DNA of 64,000 bases from Leucobacter sp. G161 (GTDB lineage: Bacteria; Actinomycetota; Actinomycetes; Actinomycetales; Microbacteriaceae). The notes beneath the pieces are model-generated. The model ran no database searches, was not told where the DNA came from, and saw nothing but the letters and a program-made list of their open reading frames with translations. Of the stretch, positions 25,542-33,785 are shown piece by piece. The stretch is from the NCBI RefSeq assembly GCF_001482305.1, contig NZ_LOHP01000078.1, forward strand, positions 1 through 64,000, written 5' to 3'. A program made the position numbers and the translations under genes. Each line of letters begins with the position of its first letter. Position 1 is the first letter of the stretch.

Positions 25542-26710
25542 GATTCACCTTCGTTCTGCGTCGACGGTCGCTGACTCCGCGCACCAGGGTCTCTCGCTAT
25601 TGCGCCCGCTGTCACCTCATCGAATAGCCGTTCGAGAGGGGGTGTACGCACTGCGACATCGAACTGTTCTCGCACTCGCTGCCTTGCGGCCTCGCCCATC
25701 GCGACCCGCATGTCTTCGTCTGCGAGGAGTTCGCTTAGTGAGGAAGCAAGCTCCGCGGTGTCGCCTTCCCGCACCAGAACCCCTGTCTCTCCATCGACGA
25801 CCGCCTCCGGCACACCCCCGTGACGGTAAGCGACAGCGGGGACGCCCGCGAGGGCGGCCTCGAGAAACACCATGCCGAAACCCTCAGCATCACCGTCAGC
25901 GGCATACCGCGAAGGGGCGAGCAAGACGCGTGCTCGCGCAAGATGTTGCGCCACTCGCGCCGGCGACAGCGAACCGGTGAAGGTCACCCGGAGGTCGAGT
26001 TGCTTCGCAAGCGCTTCAACATCAGCGCGGAGTGGCCCGTCTCCGATCACTTCACAGGTAAGTGCGTGCGCATCGGGTTGAGCGGCGATCGCCTGCAACG
26101 CATCGCTCACACCCTTCTTCGGAACCAATCTGCCCAGGAACACCACATCGACCGGGCGAGAGACAGCGACGGCGGGCTCAGTGAGTGGAACGCCGATCGG
26201 GAGCACCCGTACTCGTCCCTGTGGAGCACCCCATCTGAGAGCCTCGCCACGGATGAACTCAGAAACAGCAACCACAGCATCGGCGCTGCGGAGCACCCTC
26301 CGGGTTCGACAGCGATTGATACAGCCCCGGACACCACGAACGCGCGGGAGCGCCGTGACATCGTATCCATGGACAGTGACGACAAGCGGAATCTCCAAGG
26401 CCCGGCATGCGCGGAGGATCATCCACGCGTCCTTCGCGAAGTGCGCATGGACGAGGTCTGGCCGAGTCTGCCTGAGGGCCTCTCGAATACGCATTGAACG
26501 CCCCGTAACCGACGCCCAGAAAAGCGCCACGCGATCCCACAGCGAACGAGTGAACACCACCGGCTCCTCCTCGCGAGACAGCGGAGAGCAAACTCGAAGA
26601 GAACCAAGCAGCGTGGGCTCCCACCTGACCATCGCATCAAGCTGGTTTCGGATGAACGTTTCAGACCCCGGAAGGGAATCCAACCGCCAAACAGTCACAC
26701 GCCTCGCCAT
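25538..26710 (-). CDS. Family 4 glycosyltransferase
   Basis: A 390-residue GT4 (GT-B fold) enzyme. The C-terminal half has VFLGRLVPKKGVSDALQAI, PSRYAADGDAEGFGMVFLEAALAGVPAVA with the E-x7-E donor motif, and a typical C-terminal end. ATG 26,710 overlaps the flippase stop, so this start is preferred to the longer frame. Co-transcription with a lipid-sugar flippase suggests it acts on a membrane-linked glycan or glycolipid. Confidence 0.88.
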   Translation of the reverse strand: MARRVTVWRLDSLPGSETFIRNQLDAMVRWEPTLLGSLRVCSPLSREEEPVVFTRSLWDRVALFWASVTGRSMRIREALRQTRPDLVHAHFAKDAWMILRACRALEIPLVVTVHGYDVTALPRVRGVRGCINRCRTRRVLRSADAVVAVSEFIRGEALRWGAPQGRVRVLPIGVPLTEPAVAVSRPVDVVFLGRLVPKKGVSDALQAIAAQPDAHALTCEVIGDGPLRADVEALAKQLDLRVTFTGSLSPARVAQHLARARVLLAPSRYAADGDAEGFGMVFLEAALAGVPAVAYRHGGVPEAVVDGETGVLVREGDTAELASSLSELLADEDMRVAMGEAARQRVREQFDVAVRTPPLERLFDEVTAGAIARDPGARSQRPSTQNEGES

Positions 26711-27999
26711 CACAGGGACCCATCCGTGCGCAGACGACGCAGCAAGATCCACAGCGGTGGAATAGCAGCGATGAGGATCAGAATGTCATGTGTGAGAAAC
26801 GCCCACCCGACCGCCACGATACCGAGCTGCTTGATCCACAGAGCGACCAGCGCGACGACAACGAGCGACGCCACCAGCTGAACGACCATCGGATATGCAA
26901 TGCGTCGAGCGACACGGGCGAGCCCACCGTAGAGCATCGCGACCCCTGACACCGCGTGCGCAATCCCCATCAGTACCAGCAGTTCGCTTCCGTGCTCAGC
27001 ATATTCACTGCCGTACAAGTGCAGCGCAAACGGGCCGACCGCTCCGACCCCGATTCCGCGAGCCAGGCTGACACCACATAACACCAGCGCGAAGGAGCGC
27101 ACAAGCGCACCAACATCCGCACCGGGCTTCGATGCCGCAGCAACAAAGGGCCCGGTAACCAGGCTCGTCATCATGAGCGAGGCCGCGACAATGGTCCATG
27201 CAATGTTGTAATAAGCTGCGTCGTCAACGCCAGCGGCTGTGATGACGATTGTGGGGATCGCGATACCGGGAAGCGCCTGCGCGAGCATCCACCCCAAGGA
27301 CACCGCACCAAATTGAACGAGCTCAGGCCGCCTCGGAAGAGCCGGATCAATACCTGCACCATTCCAGCGAGAACGGGTGAGCCATAATCCCAGCTCCACC
27401 ACACCCACCGCAGCCACGGCGGTCACGATCCACGATCCGACCAGCGACATCCCCCCACCTACACCGGCAAGCAGCACGATCGCGCCGAGCTTAGCGACCG
27501 CGTGCCCCACGTTTTTCAGTGCCACCCACCGGGCGCGATGCATGCCGATCAGCACGGAATCCAAGAGTGCGAAGGCAGCCAACACCACGACGGCAATCGC
27601 GAAGCCCACTCGTTCCCAGGCCGATGCAAACAATGACGTGCCCGGCATCCACCACGCGTAACCGCCGCCGAGCAACAGCGCAAACATTGCGGAACCGGCC
27701 AACGCAAAAGCGACCGCGCGTGCGCGCAACCTCCCAGCAGCTGGCAAGAATCTTTCCAAGAGCGGCCCCATACTGAGGTTCGCGATCGATGCGAGCACAG
27801 TTCCTGTATTCACTGCTGTCGTTGCTCGGCCCACATCTGCAACCGAGTAGAGCGTTGTGGCCGCAATCCAGAAGACGAGCCCCAGAACCGCCGTTCCCGC
27901 GCTCCCGCCCACGAGGAAGATCGAATCTAACGCTACCCGACGGGAGTCGCCCGTTCCTCTTCGACCGAGGGTACGAGGGAAGGAACGGGACACACTCAT
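26710..27999 (-). CDS. Polysaccharide/glycolipid flippase (Wzx/MATE-like)
   Basis: A 429-residue protein with about 12 membrane helices in the pattern of oligosaccharide flippases (LDSIFLVGGSAGTAVLG, FATSLVTGPFVAAASK-like segments, ending IPPLWILLRRLR). It would move a lipid-linked sugar or glycolipid across the membrane. It is the first gene of a minus-strand operon and faces the KAS III gene across 27 bp that contain box F. ATG 27,999 is the likely start; a GTG two codons later is possible if the message is leaderless. Confidence 0.8.
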   Translation of the reverse strand: MSVSRSFPRTLGRRGTGDSRRVALDSIFLVGGSAGTAVLGLVFWIAATTLYSVADVGRATTAVNTGTVLASIANLSMGPLLERFLPAAGRLRARAVAFALAGSAMFALLLGGGYAWWMPGTSLFASAWERVGFAIAVVVLAAFALLDSVLIGMHRARWVALKNVGHAVAKLGAIVLLAGVGGGMSLVGSWIVTAVAAVGVVELGLWLTRSRWNGAGIDPALPRRPELVQFGAVSLGWMLAQALPGIAIPTIVITAAGVDDAAYYNIAWTIVAASLMMTSLVTGPFVAAASKPGADVGALVRSFALVLCGVSLARGIGVGAVGPFALHLYGSEYAEHGSELLVLMGIAHAVSGVAMLYGGLARVARRIAYPMVVQLVASLVVVALVALWIKQLGIVAVGWAFLTHDILILIAAIPPLWILLRRLRTDGSL

Positions 28000-28004
28000 A
28001 GATA

Positions 28005-28017
28005 CTACCTGTTGTAG
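28005..28017 (+). promoter_or_regulatory. BlaI-type operator box F (CTACCtgtTGTAG)
   Basis: A palindrome with one mismatch, filling the 27-bp divergent gap between the flippase and KAS III genes. On the plus strand TAGAGT (28,015-28,020) lies six bases before GTG 28,027, giving a leaderless message. One repressor dimer could block both operons. Confidence 0.82.
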
Positions 28018-28026
28018 AGTTATTCT

Positions 28027-28995
28027 GTGTTGTCTGTTCCCCCCGTGCGCCCAGGATCCGCGATAAGCGGCACCGGTCACGCGCTGCCATCCCGCAGGAT
28101 GCGAAACTCTGAGCTGGAGGCATCTCTCGACACCGATTACTCCTGGATCGTGACACGAACAGGGATACGCGAGCGCCGCATCCTCGCCGACGAATCGCTC
28201 CTCGACCTCGCAACCCGTGCTGCTGAACATGCACTTGAAGATGCTGGCGTCCCGGCTTCTGATGTGAACTTGGTTGTGGTCGCGACAATGACCGCTCAGG
28301 ACCGCTGCCCGTCGTTCGCTGCGCAACTGGGGGCGCGGCTTGGTACGACTGCCCCTGCGGTGTTCGACGTGAACGCGGCATGCGCCGGGTTCTCGCAGGC
28401 GCTCGCAGTCGCCGACCATGCGATCAGATGCGGCGCAGCAGAGCACGCACTGGTCGTAGGCGCGGATGCGATGAGCGAGGTTCTCGACTGGCAGGATCGC
28501 AGCACTGCGGTGCTGATGGCTGACGGGGCCGGGGCCGTAGTGCTTTCTGCCTCTGAGCGTCCCGGTGTTGGTCCGGTGGCGTGGGGGTCAGACCCTGATC
28601 TTGTGCAGGCCATCACGATCGCTGCACCGGATCACCTCTTTCGGCAGCAAGGACAAACGGTATTTCGCTGGGCGATCACCCGTGCCCAGCATGCTGCTCG
28701 TGATGCACTCGAACAGGCCGGCATTACGGCCTCAGACCTTGCCGGGTTCATTCCGCACCAGGCGAACTTGCGCATCATCACTGCTCTCGCAAGCCAGCTC
28801 TCGATTCCTCTTGAGGTGACTGCGCAAGAGGTCTCCGAGTTGGGCAACTCTTCTGCAGCGACGATTCCTGTCGCGTTATCTCGTATGCTCGCGCGAGGAG
28901 CGATTGGGGACGGTCCAGTCTTGTTGCTCGGGTTCGGTGGCGGGTTTTCCTACTCGGGACAAGTCGTGATCCTCAACAGGAGGGGCCGTTCATGA
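28027..28995 (+). CDS. KAS III (FabH-like) beta-ketoacyl/acyl transferase
   Basis: A 322-residue thiolase-fold protein with the KAS III triad C119 (DVNAACAGF), H244 (FIPHQANLRI) and N274 (ELGNSSAATI). FabH enzymes condense acyl-CoA with malonyl-ACP; relatives in secondary metabolism make esters or amides. The genes after it are a carrier protein-thioesterase and an acyl-ACP ligase, so it probably extends or offloads an acyl group held on that carrier. In the known isonitrile lipopeptide clusters this place is taken by a non-ribosomal peptide synthetase. GTG 28,027 is taken as start because of its spacing to the promoter box. Confidence 0.88.
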   Translation: MLSVPPVRPGSAISGTGHALPSRRMRNSELEASLDTDYSWIVTRTGIRERRILADESLLDLATRAAEHALEDAGVPASDVNLVVVATMTAQDRCPSFAAQLGARLGTTAPAVFDVNAACAGFSQALAVADHAIRCGAAEHALVVGADAMSEVLDWQDRSTAVLMADGAGAVVLSASERPGVGPVAWGSDPDLVQAITIAAPDHLFRQQGQTVFRWAITRAQHAARDALEQAGITASDLAGFIPHQANLRIITALASQLSIPLEVTAQEVSELGNSSAATIPVALSRMLARGAIGDGPVLLLGFGGGFSYSGQVVILNRRGRS

Positions 28996-30005
28996 ACGAG
29001 GAAATCGTCCTTGCGGCCACGCCGCTTGAAGAAGTGCTCGCCGATGCGTGGGGCACGGTGCTAGGAGTTGAACCGATCAGCAGACATGATCGCTTTGCGG
29101 AGCTCGGCGGGACTTCGCTCGCTGCGGAGAAGGTACTGGTGCTCCTGCGCCGCCGTCTGGCGGTCGATCTCGGGGCGGAGATCCTCGTGGGCAAGCCGAC
29201 ACTCGCCGAAATCGGCGCACGCATAGAAACCGCACAGCGAATCCGTTTCACCCGTCACACGCCCGCGCATCGGAGGCTGACGAACCCCGAATCTGCGACT
29301 TCCACGGTGCACTGCTTCGCGGGCGCGGGAGCGGGAAGCGTGAGCTTCCTCGGCCTCGCGTCCATGGCTGACCCGGGCTGCACCGTCATCGCCTACCAGG
29401 CGCACGGTCTCGAATCGAGAGCGGTTCCCTCCTGGACTGTTCGCGCGCACGCACGTCGCCATCTCAAGACCCTGCTACGCGAACAGCCCGAGGGGCCTTA
29501 CACGCTTCTTGGCCATTCATTCGGTGGCCATATCGCCACGGACGTTGCACAGCTCTTGACTGACCAAGGGAAAACGGTTGAGCGACTGCTGCTCCTCGAT
29601 ACCGTGTTGAAAGGCATCGACGCCGCCTCCGTGGCTGACTACCGCCAAGCAAGCGGTACTGCTTCGCCACCACCGCTGAGCCAGCGACTGCTCACCCACC
29701 TCCGCGTCGCCACTGCCGGAGTTGTCCGCTACTCACCTCCAGTTCAGCAGGCAACATTCTGGGAACAAGGCATCCGTGTCCAGAACCGTCACCAACCCGC
29801 ACCGCTCCCACCATACGCAAGGGTCCTCGTATCCGATGAGAACGCCGAACAGGCCGAACGATGGACCAGTGGTCTCGCAATTCCGGAGCAAGTGCAGCGC
29901 ATCTCGGGCACCCATTTGAGCGTGCTCAGCAACCCCGCCGCATTGGCGCAGGTATGGTCCGCGCTCGCTCCCGCACAACCATCGCCAAACAAGGACATGC
30001 CGTGA
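28992..30005 (+). CDS. Carrier protein-thioesterase didomain
   Basis: A 337-residue protein of two parts. Residues 1-80 are a peptidyl/acyl carrier domain with the phosphopantetheine site GGTS (S42 in FAELGGTSLAA). Residues about 100-337 are an alpha/beta-hydrolase thioesterase of the NRPS type with nucleophile S176 (GHSFGGH), probable D203 (LLLLDT) and H308 (SGTHLS). It looks like the last two domains of an NRPS without the condensation and adenylation domains. The carrier corresponds to ScoD/Rv0100 and would be loaded by the following ligase. It overlaps both neighbours by 4 bp. Confidence 0.87.
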   Translation: MNEEIVLAATPLEEVLADAWGTVLGVEPISRHDRFAELGGTSLAAEKVLVLLRRRLAVDLGAEILVGKPTLAEIGARIETAQRIRFTRHTPAHRRLTNPESATSTVHCFAGAGAGSVSFLGLASMADPGCTVIAYQAHGLESRAVPSWTVRAHARRHLKTLLREQPEGPYTLLGHSFGGHIATDVAQLLTDQGKTVERLLLLDTVLKGIDAASVADYRQASGTASPPPLSQRLLTHLRVATAGVVRYSPPVQQATFWEQGIRVQNRHQPAPLPPYARVLVSDENAEQAERWTSGLAIPEQVQRISGTHLSVLSNPAALAQVWSALAPAQPSPNKDMP

Positions 30006-31533
30006 TCTTCCACCCCAATCTCACCACCCTCAACCATACGATCGCGTTCCACGCGCGGCAGACTCCTGAGCATGCGGCGATCCTCACCCCGACAGGCGCC
30101 ACCGTCACCTACGGGGAGCTCCACCACCGCAGCACACGCCTCGCCGGCGCGCTCCGCTCCGCAGGCATTCGTCCCGGCGACCGCATCGTCTGCCTCGGGC
30201 GCGAGACCCCGAGCTACTGGGAACTCCTCTTCGCCGCCTCCGCCACCGGGGCAGTGCTCGTCCCCATCAACCCCGCCCTGTCTGCCGCAGAAGTGGAACA
30301 TATTGTGGACGACGCAGACGCAGCACTCGTGTTCATCGACCACGACCACTCCCTCGCAGGGCTAACCGGCCGCACCGAGATCATCACAGACCTCCCGAGC
30401 TTCACCGCCTGGAGAGACTCCGGATCCGACGCCGCGCCGTTCGAGGCGCATCCGGATACGCCGATCGCGCAGCTCTACACCAGCGGTACCACTGGCCTCC
30501 CTAAAGGCGTCGTGCTCGGACATCGCAGCTTCACTGCAATCCGCGACGCACTGGGCAACGCGAACCTCGACTGGATCGATTGGCGTGATGGCGATGTCGC
30601 GATGATCGGCATCCCCGGATTCCACGTTGGGGGGCTCTGGTACGCCACTCAAGCGTTCCACGCTGGGGCGACGGTTTTCAGCATGCCGGAGTCGACGCAG
30701 TGGCCGCGCGCACCGCCATCCGTTCCCTGGGCATCACCACCGCGATCGCCGTGCCCGCGATGCTGCGACAGATCCTCGACGCACCTGGGAGTCTCAGCGA
30801 CTTCACGACGCTCCGCAAGATCATCTATGGTGGTGCCCCCATCACCGAGTCGCTGCTCCGCCGCGCTGCCCGCGATTTCGGCGCGGACTTCGCACAGATC
30901 TACGGCCTCACCGAAACCGGCAACACCGCGATCTGTCTCCCGCCCGACCAACACGGCCCGGACTCCACGAGGCTACGAGCAGCAGGTCGCCCCTACCCCG
31001 GAGTAGAAGTGCGCATCACCGACGAGGATGGCACCCCGGTGCCTCAAGGAGAAGTCGGGGAAGTGTGGCTGCGCACCCCCGCAGCGATGCTCGAATACTG
31101 GAACCTCCCCGAAACGACCGCCGACACGCTCATCGACGGGTGGATTCGTACCGGAGATGCCGGCCGACTGGATGCCGAGGGATACCTGTTCATCGAAGAC
31201 CGCGTCAAAGACATGATCCTCGTCGCCGGCGAAAACGTCTTCCCCGCAGAAGTCGAAAACGCAATTGCCGGACACCCAGCGGTAAACGATGTCGCCGTCA
31301 TCGGTGTACCGGATGATGCTTCAGGGGAAGCCGTACTCGCCTACATCGTTCCCCACGAAACGATACCCACGAGTCGGGATCTGGCACTATTCCTGCGGGA
31401 CCGGCTTGCTGCGTTCAAACGACCGACCCAGTATCTCTTCGTTGACAAGATTCCACGAAACCCGAGCGGGAAGATCCTGCGCCGCACGCTGCGCGAACAG
31501 CACTGGCTGGACCGTGACCGGCAGGTGAACTAA
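30002..31533 (+). pseudogene. FadD10/ScoC-like acyl-ACP ligase, frameshifted
   Basis: The frame from GTG 30,002 holds the adenylate-forming N-terminal domain with the P-loop LYTSGTTGLPKGVV near residue 162 and runs sensibly to FHAGATVFSMP (about 30,683). From about 30,690 the protein continues in the next frame (VDAVAARTAIRSLGITTAIAV) through YGLTETGNT, GWIRTGDAG and the C-terminal PSGKILRRTLR. The total of 1,532 nt is not a multiple of three, so one indel is implied. FadD10 and ScoC activate a fatty acid as AMP ester and load a carrier protein for isonitrile lipopeptides. If the lesion is real, the pathway may be broken here or another ligase may stand in; sequencing error is possible. Confidence 0.8.
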
Positions 31534-31535
31534 GC

Positions 31536-32510
31536 ATGCGAATACGCGGAGTCATAGCCGCAGTAGCGCTCGCGCTGCTCGGAACGGGCACCCTTGCTCA
31601 GGCGACGACTCTTTCCACACAGACTCAGCAGAACTCGGGGCCGTGGTCGGTGCAGATCGCCGAGAGCGAGGCAACACTCGGCCCATTCGTCGCGGTAGAA
31701 GCATTCTCTGGCGCACGTGACAGCCTCACCGCAGACGTTGAGAACACCTCCGCAGACGTGATCTCACTATCGGTCAGCTCCGTCGCGCTGTCCGCTCCGC
31801 AGGGCACGCTCGAGTACCGCGAGGCGGATTCGCCTCTCGAGCCAAGTAACTGGGTGAGAAGAGCCGACGCAGACGGCCCAATTGAAGTGCAAGCCGGAGC
31901 ATCGGGCAGCATTCCATTAGTGATCAGCGTTCCCAACACTGCCCACGATGGAGACTACCCGCTTGGTCTTGTCGTCACCGACACAATCAGTGGCAGAAGC
32001 CTCAGCATCCCACTCCTGCTCAGAATTCCGGGCGAAGACCGACTCACACAGCTCGAGGCCACCAGCACGTTGTCACTCGACGGAGTGAACACCTGGCCGC
32101 TGACGCCGATACGTAGCGAGTCACGCTACGAGCTTCGCAATACCGGAACCACTGTCGTCACTGGCGCACTCGAGGTCGACGTCACCACCTTGGTCTCTCA
32201 CTCGTCACAGACAACAGTTCTCGAAGACGTGGTGGTTCTCCCCGGCGATACCCTTTCTGGTACCTCCCTCGAGGCGGTACGAGTCATTGGCGTCGCAGCG
32301 CCGTCACTGCGTTTCATCGCAGACCGGTGGGAGAGCACCGGGAAGGTTCCCGTGGGCGGATGGGAACAACGCTTCGTCGGCGATACCACCCCAGCTATCC
32401 CGCTGCTGGCGCTAGGCACCTTCGCCATCGTTGTTCTCGGGGTCGGGGTGGTCTGGACATTCATCAAACGACGCGCGAACCATCATGCGCAACCCGCTTC
32501 GGACGCGTGA
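31536..32510 (+). CDS. Secreted, membrane-anchored Ig-fold protein (DUF916-like)
   Basis: A 324-residue protein with a signal peptide (residues 1-24), beta-rich domains with a phrase typical of DUF916 surface proteins (VPNTAHDGDYPLGLVVTDT, about 130-148), and a C-terminal membrane helix (about 285-310) with a basic anchor (KRRANHH). It follows the ligase gene by 2 bp and ends the operon. Proteins of this type attach to the wall or to partner surface proteins; the role here is unknown. Confidence 0.65.
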   Translation: MRIRGVIAAVALALLGTGTLAQATTLSTQTQQNSGPWSVQIAESEATLGPFVAVEAFSGARDSLTADVENTSADVISLSVSSVALSAPQGTLEYREADSPLEPSNWVRRADADGPIEVQAGASGSIPLVISVPNTAHDGDYPLGLVVTDTISGRSLSIPLLLRIPGEDRLTQLEATSTLSLDGVNTWPLTPIRSESRYELRNTGTTVVTGALEVDVTTLVSHSSQTTVLEDVVVLPGDTLSGTSLEAVRVIGVAAPSLRFIADRWESTGKVPVGGWEQRFVGDTTPAIPLLALGTFAIVVLGVGVVWTFIKRRANHHAQPASDA

Positions 32511-32587
32511 CCAGCGGAGACCTTGCCGATTCTGGTGATCTCGGCTGGATTCGTGCTCCTCCGAGCGGTTGAGCATCAAATTTAGAA

Positions 32588-32600
32588 CTACATGTTGTAG
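32588..32600 (+). promoter_or_regulatory. BlaI-type operator box G (CTACAtgtTGTAG)
   Basis: A perfect palindrome. TAGAGT (32,598-32,603) ends seven bases before the copC ATG at 32,611, and no ribosome-binding site lies between, again predicting a leaderless message. Confidence 0.83.
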
Positions 32601-32610
32601 AGTAGTTGCG

Positions 32611-33246
32611 ATGTCTCACCAAACCGTCGCCCATCGGCCTGTTGCCGCACTCCTTGGGGTACTCAGCTTGATCACGTGGCTGATCCTCGCCCCGGGGGTA
32701 CCCGCCTATGCGCATGATCAGGTGACGAACCAGACACCTACCGCAGGAGCGCATTTCGACACGTCGCCTGACGAAGTCGCATTAACGTTCACTGCCGAGC
32801 CCCTTCCTGTCGGCGCGATCATCATGGTCGTCGACGCGGAAGGCGATTCGTGGGAAGAAGGCGAACCAACATTCTCCGGCTTCACTGCGACGCAGCAGCT
32901 GAAGAGCCCGCTGCCCGACGGCAACTATCAGGTGCGCTGGCGGATCGTTTCGAGCGACGGGCATCCGATTAGTGAGAGCTTCTTGTTCTCGGTCGGCGAT
33001 GTCTCCGACGCGGCGCCCATCCCGGAGCCTGCATCTGCAGACGCTCCGGTGTCTGCAGCCGACAACGCCAACCAGGGCGAATTCTCGCTCGACGGCACAA
33101 GCGACGATGACACCTCAGGCGATTCCGGGCCAGTGCGGACTGCGTTGCTCGCAGGGGCGGGGTCGCTCGCCGCGCTGGTGTTGTTTGCCTTGGCCCGTGT
33201 CGTATTCATCCGGTCTTCTCGACGATCGAAAGGAACCACATCATGA
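32611..33246 (+). CDS. copC: CopC-domain copper-binding protein with membrane anchor
   Basis: A 211-residue protein. The signal peptide ends AYA, so the mature chain begins HDQVTNQTPTAGAHFD with the CopC N-terminal His. The second ligand region is VSSDGHPISESF near residue 115. An acidic Ser/Ala-rich linker leads to a C-terminal membrane helix (about 180-200) and basic tail. It binds Cu(II) outside the membrane. It lacks a CopD half; the CopD-containing CtiP could be its partner. It is the first gene of the operon copC-pcuAC-dyp-orf-ugd. Confidence 0.9.
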   Translation: MSHQTVAHRPVAALLGVLSLITWLILAPGVPAYAHDQVTNQTPTAGAHFDTSPDEVALTFTAEPLPVGAIIMVVDAEGDSWEEGEPTFSGFTATQQLKSPLPDGNYQVRWRIVSSDGHPISESFLFSVGDVSDAAPIPEPASADAPVSAADNANQGEFSLDGTSDDDTSGDSGPVRTALLAGAGSLAALVLFALARVVFIRSSRRSKGTTS

Positions 33247-33785
33247 AATCCGCCTCCTTCTCGAGGGTCACCGCAAGCTTCGCGCTGGCCGGTGCGCTCG
33301 CACTCGGCGCGGTTGGATGCAGCACGACTCCCGCGAGTACCGAGTCCGGCGCTCCTTCAGCGTCGTCGGAGAGCGCGTCCCAGGAACAGTCCTCGACGAT
33401 CAGCATCAAGGACGCGTGGGTCAAGGCCGCCGAATCGGGCATGTCCGCAGCTTTCGGAGTTCTTGTCAATGACAGCGGCGAAGATATCCGGGTGGTGTCG
33501 GCCACGTCTGATGCCTCGCCCATCATGGAGCTACATGAGACCGTCGAGAATGCGGACGGGAACATGGTGATGCGGGAGAAAGATGGTGGCTTCGTCATCC
33601 CAGCGAACTCGGAGTACGTGCTGCAACCGGGCGCGAACCATCTGATGCTCATGGACATTGTCGATCCCGTACTCGCTGGCAACACTGTGGCCTTCGCTCT
33701 CGAGCTCGAGGATGGGTCAGTGTTCGAGTTCGAAGCCCCCGCAAAGGACTACACCGGCGCGAACGAGACGTATGTCGACGAGTAA
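33243..33785 (+). CDS. PCu(A)C copper chaperone lipoprotein
   Basis: A 180-residue protein with a lipobox (LGAVGC, about residues 21-26), a Ser-rich linker, and a complete PCu(A)C domain: MELHETVE, NMVMREK, FVIPANSEYVLQPGANHLMLMDI. The His and three Met ligands for Cu(I) are present. PCu(A)C proteins deliver copper to cytochrome oxidase. The start overlaps copC (ATGA). Confidence 0.92.
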   Translation: MKSASFSRVTASFALAGALALGAVGCSTTPASTESGAPSASSESASQEQSSTISIKDAWVKAAESGMSAAFGVLVNDSGEDIRVVSATSDASPIMELHETVENADGNMVMREKDGGFVIPANSEYVLQPGANHLMLMDIVDPVLAGNTVAFALELEDGSVFEFEAPAKDYTGANETYVDE

